From Clostridiales bacterium oral taxon 876 str. F0540 (lineage in GTDB: Bacteria; Bacillota; Clostridia; Clostridiales; Clostridiaceae), in the NCBI GenBank assembly GCA_000466585.1, contig KE993464.1, forward strand, positions 242,555 to 306,554: DNA of 64,000 nt, given 5' to 3'. The translations under genes were made by a program, and so were the position numbers. Below, one piece after another: positions 51,676 through 58,666 of the stretch. The notes beneath the pieces were generated by a model, which saw only the letters and a program-made list of their open reading frames with translations, made no database searches and was not told where the DNA came from. Positions within the stretch are counted from its first letter, which is position 1. Each line of letters starts with the position of its first letter.

Positions 51676-52776
51676 ATGAAACTTGAGATATTTAAGCATA
51701 GAGGAAAATTAATTAATACCATTAAAGCATTAGAAAAGGGAAAATTGACTATTGGCTTTATAGGCGGTTCTATAACTGATGCCAGAGGGAAAAACAGATG
51801 GCCGGAGCCTGTGATAGCATGGTTTGCAGATAGGTTTCCCAATGTAAGAATAATAGTTGAAAATGCTGCTATTGGAGCAACGGGCAGCGAATTAGCAGTA
51901 TTTAGAGCTGAAAGAGATTTAATTGAAAGAAACTGTGACTTGATTTTTGTAGAGTTTGCTGTAAATGATAATGAAGAGCCATCAGAAAAACGCATGAGAA
52001 CAAGGGAAGGGCTTTTAAGAAAGTTATTGACTTCGGGAAAAAGTGATTTAATATTAGTATATACCTATATGATGGATATGTATGAAGATATGATTAATGA
52101 TAGAATCCCTCCATCAATTAAAGAATTTGAAATTTTAGCTGATTACTATAACATAGGGTCCGTGTGGATGGGACTTTATGCGCTTGATGAAGTCATGAGA
52201 GGCCTTGTAAGATGGGAAGAATGGCTGCCGGATGGTCTTCATCCTGAAAATAGGGGAAGTTATATTTATGGTCAGAGTGTAATTAAGTATTTGGAAAGAG
52301 AGCTTATGAATAGAGCTTATGTAGATGAGAATAGAGAAAACTATAAGCTACCTGTTCCGTTTAATAAGAGTAGTTGGGAGAAAGCTTATATACTACCCTT
52401 CTCAGAAGTTGAGTTAAAAGGTCCATGGACTCTCAGAAGATGTACAACCTTTCAGTGGATCGACCAAGTTTTAGATACAGCTGCTGTAGGAGCAGAACTA
52501 TCTTTTTCTTTTAAAGGAAGAGGATTAGTGCTTGGGTTTGATTTTGGCAAGACCTCAGCAGAATTTATTTATCGTTTAGATAATGGAGAGTGGATTGAAG
52601 TAAAAAGAGATCGACCTGATTGGTGCGGAGATGAAGGATGGTATAGAACATCTTTTATTGCAGATGATTTGGAGGATGAAGTTCACAGCTTTGAATTAAA
52701 GGTTATTCACGGCAATAGAGAGGAATGTAAAGGAACTAATTTCAGACTAGCGATGATTGGAGTAGTTGGCGGGTAA
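51676..52776 (+). CDS. SGNH carbohydrate esterase, CE17-like
   Basis: A 366-residue SGNH hydrolase: block I LTIGFIGGSITDARG (Ser nucleophile, about 35), block II with the Gly in AAIGATGSELAVF (about 70), block III DLIFVEFAVNDNEEP (Asn) and block V EWLPDGLHPENRG (Asp/His, about 185). A C-terminal beta-sandwich (about 230-366; LSFSFKGRGLVLGFDFGKTSAEFIYRLDNG) resembles a carbohydrate-binding lid. This layout and its pairing with a CE2 gene in a mannan locus match the CE17/CE2 deacetylase pair described from Roseburia intestinalis. Family number is by recollection of architecture, not alignment. No signal peptide, hence intracellular. Confidence 0.78.
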   Translation: MKLEIFKHRGKLINTIKALEKGKLTIGFIGGSITDARGKNRWPEPVIAWFADRFPNVRIIVENAAIGATGSELAVFRAERDLIERNCDLIFVEFAVNDNEEPSEKRMRTREGLLRKLLTSGKSDLILVYTYMMDMYEDMINDRIPPSIKEFEILADYYNIGSVWMGLYALDEVMRGLVRWEEWLPDGLHPENRGSYIYGQSVIKYLERELMNRAYVDENRENYKLPVPFNKSSWEKAYILPFSEVELKGPWTLRRCTTFQWIDQVLDTAAVGAELSFSFKGRGLVLGFDFGKTSAEFIYRLDNGEWIEVKRDRPDWCGDEGWYRTSFIADDLEDEVHSFELKVIHGNREECKGTNFRLAMIGVVGG

Positions 52777-52781
52777 AAATT

Positions 52782-53417
52782 ATGGTTAACTTAAAAAATA
52801 TGAGCAGAAAAGAAAGGTTTCAATATATATGGGACTATTATAAATTTCATATAATAGGGATCTTAGCTGCTATAATTATAATAAGTTCAATAATTTATGG
52901 TCAAGTGACAAAAGTTAATTATGTATTTAATTTAACTTTGATCGGAAATGATATTGATCAAAATAAAAAAGCTGAACTTGAAAGACAAATTACAGACATT
53001 GTTGTTAATAATGGGTCTAAACGAAACCAAGCAATAGTAGATGTAATACCTGTTGGAGATTCAAATAGTTCAAATAATATAATGTCTGGTCAGCTTATGC
53101 AGAAGTTTATGACAGAGTTATCTGTTCAAACTGTTGATATTGCGGTTATGGATAAAGGTGTTTTTGATTCATTAGTGAAAAATGATGCTTTTTTAAAATT
53201 GGATAATATAAGTGATTTTGATTTATCTTCAATAAAAGATGAAAAGATTAAAGAAGAAGGTAGTGACGGTAAAAAAGCTGTTTACGGAATAAGCGCTGAG
53301 AATATTAAAGTTTTAAATGATATGGGATTTAATCCAAAAGATAAGGTTATATGTATTATTTCTTCGTCTAAACATGTTGATAAAGCAGTATATGTACTCA
53401 AGTGGGTATTAAAGTAA
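52782..53417 (+). CDS. Membrane-anchored protein, paralogue of 30684-31271
   Basis: A 211-residue protein built like the one at 30684-31271: basic start with NMSRKERFQYIWDYYKFH, one membrane segment (about 24-43), then TKVNYVFNLTLIGNDID and an outside domain with VDIAVMDKGVFDSLVKNDAFLKLDNI and ending DKVICIISSSKHVDKAVYVLKWVLK. Roughly half of the residues are identical to the other copy over the first 90 positions. It has a short insert (EKIKEEGSDGKKAVYG) that the other lacks. It lies 5 bases after the esterase gene and ends in a strong terminator, so it closes the mannan operon. No known function. Confidence 0.65.
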   Translation: MVNLKNMSRKERFQYIWDYYKFHIIGILAAIIIISSIIYGQVTKVNYVFNLTLIGNDIDQNKKAELERQITDIVVNNGSKRNQAIVDVIPVGDSNSSNNIMSGQLMQKFMTELSVQTVDIAVMDKGVFDSLVKNDAFLKLDNISDFDLSSIKDEKIKEEGSDGKKAVYGISAENIKVLNDMGFNPKDKVICIISSSKHVDKAVYVLKWVLK

Positions 53418-53467
53418 AGAAGTGGCATAGTAATGTGAATAAAATACATTACTATGCCACTTCTTTT
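53417..53467 (+). terminator. Intrinsic terminator at the end of the mannan operon
   Basis: AAGAAGTGGCATAGTAATGT pairs with ACATTACTATGCCACTTCTT (20-bp stem, 11-base loop), followed by TTTT. Very stable. Confidence 0.93.
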
Positions 53468-53497
53468 TTATGATGATAAATGAGAAAAGAGTTACTA

Positions 53498-53530
53498 AAT
53501 AACTTTTTAAAATATTTTTAAAAAGTTATT
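53498..53530 (+). promoter_or_regulatory. Palindrome upstream of xylA, possible XylR operator
   Basis: AATAACTTTTTAAA (53498-53511) and TTTAAAAAGTTATT (53517-53530) are perfect 14-base arms around 5 bases. It lies 79 bases before the xylA start, in the promoter region. The ROK-type XylR encoded downstream is the obvious candidate binder (inference). I could not fix a convincing -35/-10 pair. Confidence 0.5.
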
Positions 53531-53571
53531 GAAAAAGTAAAAAGGCTATAGTAAAATTGAGATATGATAAG

Positions 53572-53585
53572 TGAAAACAATTTCA
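53572..53585 (+). promoter_or_regulatory. cre-like site upstream of xylA
   Basis: TGAAAACAATTTCA fits the cre consensus at 13 of 14 positions (the central G is A) and is itself palindromic (GTGAAA-N4-TTTCAC). It lies 23 bases before the xylA ATG, so CcpA repression of xylose genes is plausible. Confidence 0.55.
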
Positions 53586-53608
53586 CAAAGATATGGAGGG
53601 ATAAAAAA

Positions 53609-54931
53609 ATGGGGGAATATTTTAGTAGTGTACCTGTAATTAAATATGAAGGAAAAGATTCTAAAAATGCTTTTGCCTTTAAGTATTATAATCCGGATGA
53701 AGTTATAGGTGGAAAGACAATGAGGGAACACCTAAGATTTACAATGTCATACTGGCATACGTTATCTGCAGAAGGATCAGATCCATTTGGAGTGGGAACG
53801 TATCAAAAACCTTGGGATGGAGAAAAAGATGCTTTAAAAGTTTCTAAAATGAAAATGGAAGCTGCTTATGAATTTATGAATAAATTAGGAGTAGATTATT
53901 TCGCATTCCATGATAGAGATATTGCACCAGAAGGAAAAGATTTAGCGGAAACAAATGCAATACTAGATGAAATTGTTTCATATGCTAAAGAACTAATGGC
54001 TAAAAATAATAAAAAACTTCTTTGGGGAACAGCTAATATGTTTACAAATCCAAGATTTGTACATGGTGCAGCTACTACTTGTAATGCTGATGTGTATGCA
54101 TTTGCAGCAGCTCAGGTTAAGAAAGCCTTAGAAATTACCAAAGAACTTGGCGGAGAAAACTATGTATTCTGGGGAGGAAGAGAAGGATATGAAACTCTTT
54201 TAAACACAGATATGAGGCTTGAACAAGATAATCTGGCAAGATTCTTTCATATGGCTGTAGATTATGCTAAGAAGATTGGATTCACAGGTCAGTTCTTAAT
54301 AGAGCCAAAACCAAAGGAGCCAACAAAGCATCAATATGATTTTGATGTGGCTACAGTAATGTCATTTTTACAAAAGTATGGTTTAGAAAAATATTTTAAG
54401 GTTAATATAGAAGCTAATCACGCGACACTTGCAGGACATACCTTCCAGCATGAAGTTCACTTAGCTAGAATAAATGGAATGCTAGGAAGCTTAGATATAA
54501 ATCAGGGTGATCCAAACCTTGGGTGGGATACAGATCAGTTCCCAACAAATATATATGATGCAACACTTTTAATGTATGAGGTTCTTAAGAATGGGGGAAT
54601 AACTCCAGGAGGACTTAACTTTGATGCGAAAGTTCGAAGAGCTTCTTTTGAAGTTGAAGATTTATTTCTTGGCTATATAGCAGGTATGGATACACTTGCT
54701 CAAGGATTGAAGATTGCGTATAAAATGCTTGAAGAAGGAGAATTTGAAAATATAGTTAAGGAAAGATATAAGAGCTTTAATGAAGGAATAGGAAAGGACA
54801 TTGTTGAAGGAAAGGCAGACTTTGAGTCATTAGAAAAATACGCTCTAAGTCACAGTTCAATAAAAAATAACTCTGGAAGACAAGAGCTTTTGGAGGCTAG
54901 ATTAAACCAATATATTTTGAATGAAAAATAG
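53609..54931 (+). CDS. xylA: Xylose isomerase
   Basis: Converts D-xylose to D-xylulose with two divalent metal ions. The 440-residue protein is the length of group II isomerases of Firmicutes. Motifs: WHTLSAEGSDPFG (about 50), YFAFHDRDIAPEG with the catalytic His and Asp (about 100), YVFWGGREGYETLLNTD (about 187), FLIEPKPKEPTKHQYD with the metal Glu (about 232) and ANHATLAGHTFQHE (about 270). The ATG at 53609 is chosen because GGAGGG is 9 bases before it and the family begins here; an upstream in-frame codon at 53564 precedes the ribosome binding site. xylR and xylB follow. A strong hairpin separates xylA from xylR. Confidence 0.97.
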   Translation: MGEYFSSVPVIKYEGKDSKNAFAFKYYNPDEVIGGKTMREHLRFTMSYWHTLSAEGSDPFGVGTYQKPWDGEKDALKVSKMKMEAAYEFMNKLGVDYFAFHDRDIAPEGKDLAETNAILDEIVSYAKELMAKNNKKLLWGTANMFTNPRFVHGAATTCNADVYAFAAAQVKKALEITKELGGENYVFWGGREGYETLLNTDMRLEQDNLARFFHMAVDYAKKIGFTGQFLIEPKPKEPTKHQYDFDVATVMSFLQKYGLEKYFKVNIEANHATLAGHTFQHEVHLARINGMLGSLDINQGDPNLGWDTDQFPTNIYDATLLMYEVLKNGGITPGGLNFDAKVRRASFEVEDLFLGYIAGMDTLAQGLKIAYKMLEEGEFENIVKERYKSFNEGIGKDIVEGKADFESLEKYALSHSSIKNNSGRQELLEARLNQYILNEK

Positions 54932-54935
54932 TGTA

Positions 54936-54974
54936 AAATAATATAGAGACAATTGCATTGTCTCTATATTATTT
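54936..54974 (+). terminator. Strong hairpin between xylA and xylR
   Basis: Arms 54936-54953 and 54957-54974 are perfect 18-base complements (AAATAATATAGAGACAAT on the left) with a 3-base loop. A short T-run ends the right arm. It ends 15 bases before the xylR ATG, so it may terminate partly or stabilise the xylA message. Confidence 0.8.
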
Positions 54975-54989
54975 ATAAGTGGTGATAAT

Positions 54990-56150
54990 ATGTTAGCATT
55001 AGATCATAGCGATATAAAAACTAATAATAAAAAAAGAATACTTAAGCTTTTATCAAAGGAAAGAGAGCTTACCAAACTCGATATATCCAGAAAGCTTGAT
55101 ATAAGCGTACCTACTGTAACTACTATAACTAATGAGCTTATAGAAGAAGGCATAGCTTTAGAAGCCGGAATGGCAACTTCTACAGGAGGAAGAAAACCTG
55201 TTATAATAAAATTTTTACCTGATTCAAGATATAGTATTGGTATAGATTTAGGCAGAGATTTTATTAAAATGATCGTTACTAATTTAGATAGTAAAATTAT
55301 TGAAGATAGAAGAAAAGAACTTACTGTAATAAATGAGACAGAAATTTTAGGTTCTGTTAAGAGCTTAATAGATGAGTTCTTAAATGAAAATGAGTATATT
55401 CGCAGCAATTTATTAGGTATAGGGTTCTCGCTTCCGGGAACTGTGAATGAAAAGGAACTGAAACTTGAGGTAGCTACTAATTTTAAGCTTAAAAATATTT
55501 CTTTTAAAATATTAGAAGAGTACTTTAATGTTCCAATATATCTTGAAAATGAAGCAAATGCGGGTGCTTTAGCAGAATCCGAATTAGGTATTGCAAAGGA
55601 TTTAAATAATCTGATTTATGTTTCGGTTACAGAAGGTATAGGCGGCGGAATAATTATAAACAATAATATGTATAAGGGAAGAAGTATGCGCGCAGGCGAA
55701 ATTGGACATATGACCATTAATAAAAACGGAAGGCTATGCAATTGCGGAAAAAAAGGCTGTTGGGAAACCTATGCATCTAATAGGGCTATGATTAACGAGT
55801 ACAATAAAGAAAATAATGATAAGGCTTCTAATATAGATCAAATTATAGAAAAATATAAAAATGGTGAAGAAAAGGCTATTGATGTAATTGAGCAGTATAT
55901 AGAAGATTTGGCAGAAGGAATACAAAATCTTATATTTATATTTAATCCGGATTACATAGTAGTTGGAGGAGACATAAGTAAATATTCTAATATTTTTCAA
56001 GATAAAATATCAGAGAGAATATTTGAAAAAAATGAATTTTACAGTAAGGGAGATGTGAATATATTATTTTCCCTACTGGGAAACGATTCAAATATTTTGG
56101 GAGCTTCGTTAATACCGATTTTAGAGAATTTTAGGTTTGAGAAAATTTAA
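54990..56150 (+). CDS. xylR: ROK-family transcriptional repressor, XylR type
   Basis: Xylose-responsive DNA-binding protein. The 386-residue protein has an N-terminal winged helix (about 15-75; LTKLDISRKLDISVPTVTTITNELIEEG), then a ROK domain with the degenerate phosphate loop YSIGIDLGRDFIKMIV, ENEANAGALAESELG and the zinc motif CNCGKKGCWE (about 250). That combination defines XylR/NagC/Mlc-type ROK regulators. It lies between xylA and xylB, so it probably represses them through a palindrome such as 53498-53530. GTGGTGAT precedes the ATG. The effector assignment is by context. Confidence 0.9.
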   Translation: MLALDHSDIKTNNKKRILKLLSKERELTKLDISRKLDISVPTVTTITNELIEEGIALEAGMATSTGGRKPVIIKFLPDSRYSIGIDLGRDFIKMIVTNLDSKIIEDRRKELTVINETEILGSVKSLIDEFLNENEYIRSNLLGIGFSLPGTVNEKELKLEVATNFKLKNISFKILEEYFNVPIYLENEANAGALAESELGIAKDLNNLIYVSVTEGIGGGIIINNNMYKGRSMRAGEIGHMTINKNGRLCNCGKKGCWETYASNRAMINEYNKENNDKASNIDQIIEKYKNGEEKAIDVIEQYIEDLAEGIQNLIFIFNPDYIVVGGDISKYSNIFQDKISERIFEKNEFYSKGDVNILFSLLGNDSNILGASLIPILENFRFEKI

Positions 56151-56215
56151 GAGGGTAATCAGACTGAAAGTATTTTAGTTTGATTGCCTTACATTTTATA
56201 AATGGGGGGAGAAAT

Positions 56216-57709
56216 ATGAATTTTTTAGGTATAGATTTGGGGACGTCTTCTGTAAAGATAGTAATTATGGATGGTTCTGGCAAAGTAGTAAGTTCAATTT
56301 CAAGAGATTTTGAGGTAAGTTATCCTAAAACTAACTGGGCCGAGCAAAATCCCGAAGACTGGTGGGAAGCAACCAAAGAAGGAATCAAAGAGCTTCTAGC
56401 TAAAGCTAGTCCAGAATACAAACAAATAAGCGGGATAGGATTAAGTGGACAAATGCATGGCCTTGTTCTTCTAGATAAGGATTATAATGTACTTCGCCCT
56501 GCAATTTTATGGTGCGACCAAAGAACACAGGAGGAATGTGACTACCTTAATGGTGTAATTGGAAGAGAAAAATTGTCCAAGTATACTGGGAATATGGCGC
56601 TTACAGGTTTTACCTTGCCTAAGGTTTTGTGGGTGCAAAGACATGAACCTGAAGTGTTTGATAAGGCAGCTTATATGCTTCTTCCAAAGGATTATGTAAG
56701 ATTTAAGCTTACCGGTGAAATGGCTACGGATGTATCTGATGCATCAGGTACTTTAATGTTTGACGTTGAAAAGAGAAACTGGTCAAAAGAACTTTTAGAG
56801 ATTTTTGAAATAAAAGAAGAAACTCTTCCTAAGGTTTATGAATCCTGGGAGGTAACAGGGAAAATTACAAAAGAAGTTGCAGAATACACAGGACTGTCTA
56901 CAAATACTGTTGTAGTAGGAGGAGCAGGAGATCAGGCCGCAGGAGCTGTTGGAACCGGTACTGTAAGCAGTGGCACTTTATCTGTTGCACTTGGAACATC
57001 AGGGGTAGTTTTTGCAACAAGTGATAAGTATGAAGTAGATGATAAAAATAGATTACACTCTTTCTGCCATTCTAATGGAAAATGGCATCAGATGGGCGTG
57101 ATGCTTTCAGCAGCATCATCCTTAAAATGGTGGGTTGAAGAAGTAAATGAGGAACTAGATGGTGAAGCTTTTGATAAGTTGCTAGATGATGCAGCAAAAT
57201 CACCTGTTGGATCAAAAGGAATAGTATTCCTGCCATATCTTATGGGTGAAAGAACTCCTCACAACGACCCAGATGCAAAAGGAGTTATATATGGCCTTAA
57301 TATTACACATAAGCGTTGTGATATTACAAGAGCTATACTTGAAGGAGTATGTTTTGGACTTAGAGACTCACTGGAAATACTACGAGATTTAAATGTTCCA
57401 ATTAAAGAAGTAAGAGTCAGCGGAGGAGGGGCAAAGAGCATTCTGTGGAGACAAATACTAGCAGACATATTTAATACCAAAGTCGAAGTGATAAATTCAA
57501 AAGAAGGCCCTGCTTATGGTGTTGCCTTACTAGCTGCAGTAGGCTGCGGATTGTTCAACAGCGTTGACGAGGCTTGTGAAAAGCTAATTAAAGTTACAAG
57601 TATTGTAGAACCTATAGAAGAAAATGTTAAGAAGTATAATGAGATTTACTATATTTTTTCAGAGATATATCCATTGCTAAAGAATACTTTTAAAAAGCTG
57701 ACTGTATAG
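56216..57709 (+). CDS. xylB: Xylulokinase
   Basis: Phosphorylates D-xylulose to xylulose 5-phosphate for the pentose phosphate pathway. The 497-residue FGGY kinase begins FLGIDLGTSSVKIVIMD, has GIGLSGQMHGLVLLDK (about 80), ILWCDQRTQEECD (about 105), the ATP-site GGAGDQAAGAVGTGTV (about 240, catalytic Asp in GDQ) and VRVSGGGAKSILWRQILADIF (about 400). The ATG at 56216 is chosen with GGGGGGAG upstream; an in-frame codon at 56180 precedes that site. It follows xylR by 65 bases. A hairpin terminator lies 73 bases after it. Confidence 0.96.
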   Translation: MNFLGIDLGTSSVKIVIMDGSGKVVSSISRDFEVSYPKTNWAEQNPEDWWEATKEGIKELLAKASPEYKQISGIGLSGQMHGLVLLDKDYNVLRPAILWCDQRTQEECDYLNGVIGREKLSKYTGNMALTGFTLPKVLWVQRHEPEVFDKAAYMLLPKDYVRFKLTGEMATDVSDASGTLMFDVEKRNWSKELLEIFEIKEETLPKVYESWEVTGKITKEVAEYTGLSTNTVVVGGAGDQAAGAVGTGTVSSGTLSVALGTSGVVFATSDKYEVDDKNRLHSFCHSNGKWHQMGVMLSAASSLKWWVEEVNEELDGEAFDKLLDDAAKSPVGSKGIVFLPYLMGERTPHNDPDAKGVIYGLNITHKRCDITRAILEGVCFGLRDSLEILRDLNVPIKEVRVSGGGAKSILWRQILADIFNTKVEVINSKEGPAYGVALLAAVGCGLFNSVDEACEKLIKVTSIVEPIEENVKKYNEIYYIFSEIYPLLKNTFKKLTV

Positions 57710-57782
57710 GATTTGAATATTAGGGTTTGATTTTTTACATTGATTCGCTGTAATAGAATAAACTTAATAATCATCAACATTG

Positions 57783-57815
57783 GAAGCCGCCTAAAAAATT
57801 TAGGCAGCTTCTTTT
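57783..57815 (+). terminator. Terminator after xylB
   Basis: GAAGC-C-GCCTAAA pairs with TTTAGGC-A-GCTTC, followed by TTTTATAAT. Confidence 0.7.
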
Positions 57816-57834
57816 ATAATACAGGAGATTATAT

Positions 57835-58110
57835 ATGAGAAAGAAAATTATAGAAAAGTTTAGAGATTTAAAAATAGGCACTAAAATAATAGTATGCTAC
57901 ATTATAATTTCTGTAATATCCTTATTCTTCAGCACATTTATATATCAGAAAGTTAATGGGAAAATAATGACGCAAAAGGTTAGTGAAATGGCACTGCAGA
58001 CACTTCAGACTATAGATTCAAACATAAATTTACTTGTATATACCGTGAATAATGAATCTAAAATGCTTATAGCTAATCAAAATCTTCAGCTCACTTTAAG
58101 AAAAAGATAA
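57835..58110 (+). pseudogene. Truncated YesM-type sensor kinase, N-terminal stub
   Basis: A 91-residue open frame with ACAGGAGAT upstream of the ATG. It has a basic start, one membrane segment (about 18-38, IIVCYIIISVISLFFSTFIY) and the beginning of a sensing domain (KVSEMALQTLQTIDSNINLLVYTVNNESKML) like that of YesM-family histidine kinases. It then stops after LTLRKR with no second membrane segment, HAMP, His-box or ATPase domain. A complete relative exists at 19181-20962. A deletion that removed the rest of the kinase, its regulator and most of a neighbouring hydrolase gene would explain the next feature. Confidence 0.7.
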
Positions 58111-58159
58111 TAAAAATAGAGAGCTTGCAGAGTTAACAAAGCTCTCCATTTTTATTATC
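58106..58159. repeat. Inverted repeat at the truncation junction
   Basis: GATAATAAAAATAGAGAGCT (58106-58125) pairs with AGCTCTCCATTTTTATTATC (58140-58159), one mismatch. It begins at the stop codon of the kinase stub and ends just before the hydrolase-like tail. It could be a terminator (stem plus ATTTTTATT) or the mark of the rearrangement. Confidence 0.65.
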
Positions 58160-58161
58160 TA

Positions 58162-58320
58162 ACTCCTGGACAAAATGAATATATATTCCTTATGGACTTT
58201 AACGATAAGAAAGAAACTATTGTACTTGATAATAAGTTATATACTAACTTAATTTCTGAACAGGAGGTAGATGGGAAAATGGAGCTGGGGGCATTTTATA
58301 TAAGAATATTAAAGAGATGA
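58162..58320 (+). pseudogene. C-terminal remnant of a beta-galactosidase-like (GH42-type) gene
   Basis: The frame reads TPGQNEYIFLMDFNDKKET and then IVLDNKLYTNLISEQEVDG, ending KMELGAFYIRILKR and a stop at 58318-58320. This is the pattern of the small C-terminal beta-domain of GH42 beta-galactosidases and related hydrolases (NEYIF-MNF-ETV-L-TDL-G--V-G---L---G-RIL). The frame closes upstream at 58117-58119 with no start codon or catalytic domain, so only the tail remains. The family call is from pattern memory and is tentative; that it is a coding remnant is more secure. Confidence 0.45.
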
Positions 58321-58401
58321 AAAAATAACGAACATTTACACAAAACAACTATGGATAGTGTGGAATGGGACGAAAGTAAAAATAATTTGTTCGACAATCT
58401 A

Positions 58402-58430
58402 TTGCTATTTTTAATAAACAATGCTATTAT
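58402..58430 (+). promoter_or_regulatory. Promoter of the purine operon
   Basis: TTGCTA (58402-58407), 17-base spacer, TATTAT (58425-58430) with an upstream TGC that makes an extended -10. The guanine-type aptamer begins about 27 bases downstream. Confidence 0.6.
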
Positions 58431-58456
58431 ATAAAATATATTAAAACAGAATATTC

Positions 58457-58527
58457 CATCCATATAATTCTGATGATATGGTTCAGAAGTTTCTACGAGA
58501 AAACCTTAAATTTTCTGTCTATGGGTG
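58457..58527 (+). ncRNA. Purine riboswitch aptamer, guanine type
   Basis: P1 CATCCATA (58457-58464) pairs with TATGGGTG (58520-58527). J1/2 ATATAAT; P2 TTCTGA/TCAGAA with loop containing ATATGG; J2/3 GTTTCTAC; P3 AGAAAA/TTTTCT with loop CCTTAAA; J3/1 GTCTATG. These are the class hallmarks. The nucleotide before TATGGG is C, the base that pairs with guanine (U in adenine switches). Deviations from the common form: CTACGA instead of CTACC (a bulge in P3) and GTC instead of GAC. A terminator follows at 58598-58641, ahead of purL. Confidence 0.88.
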
Positions 58528-58597
58528 AGTCCTAAAAGCATAATTATCTCTAGGAATGTTTTTACACATCCATTTTGAGGTTTATTAGCTGTTATTT

Positions 58598-58641
58598 AAA
58601 ATCCACTATGGGCTTACCTTAAGCTTATAGTGGATTTTTTA
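58598..58641 (+). terminator. Riboswitch-controlled terminator in the purL leader
   Basis: AAATCCACTAT pairs with ATAGTGGATTT, with an inner GCTTA/TAAGC stem, followed by a T-run. It ends 26 bases before the purL ATG. Guanine binding upstream would favour termination. CATCCATT near 58569 could pair with the P1 3' strand and act in switching (inference). Confidence 0.85.
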
Positions 58642-58666
58642 TTACTAAAATTAGGAGAAGATATTT

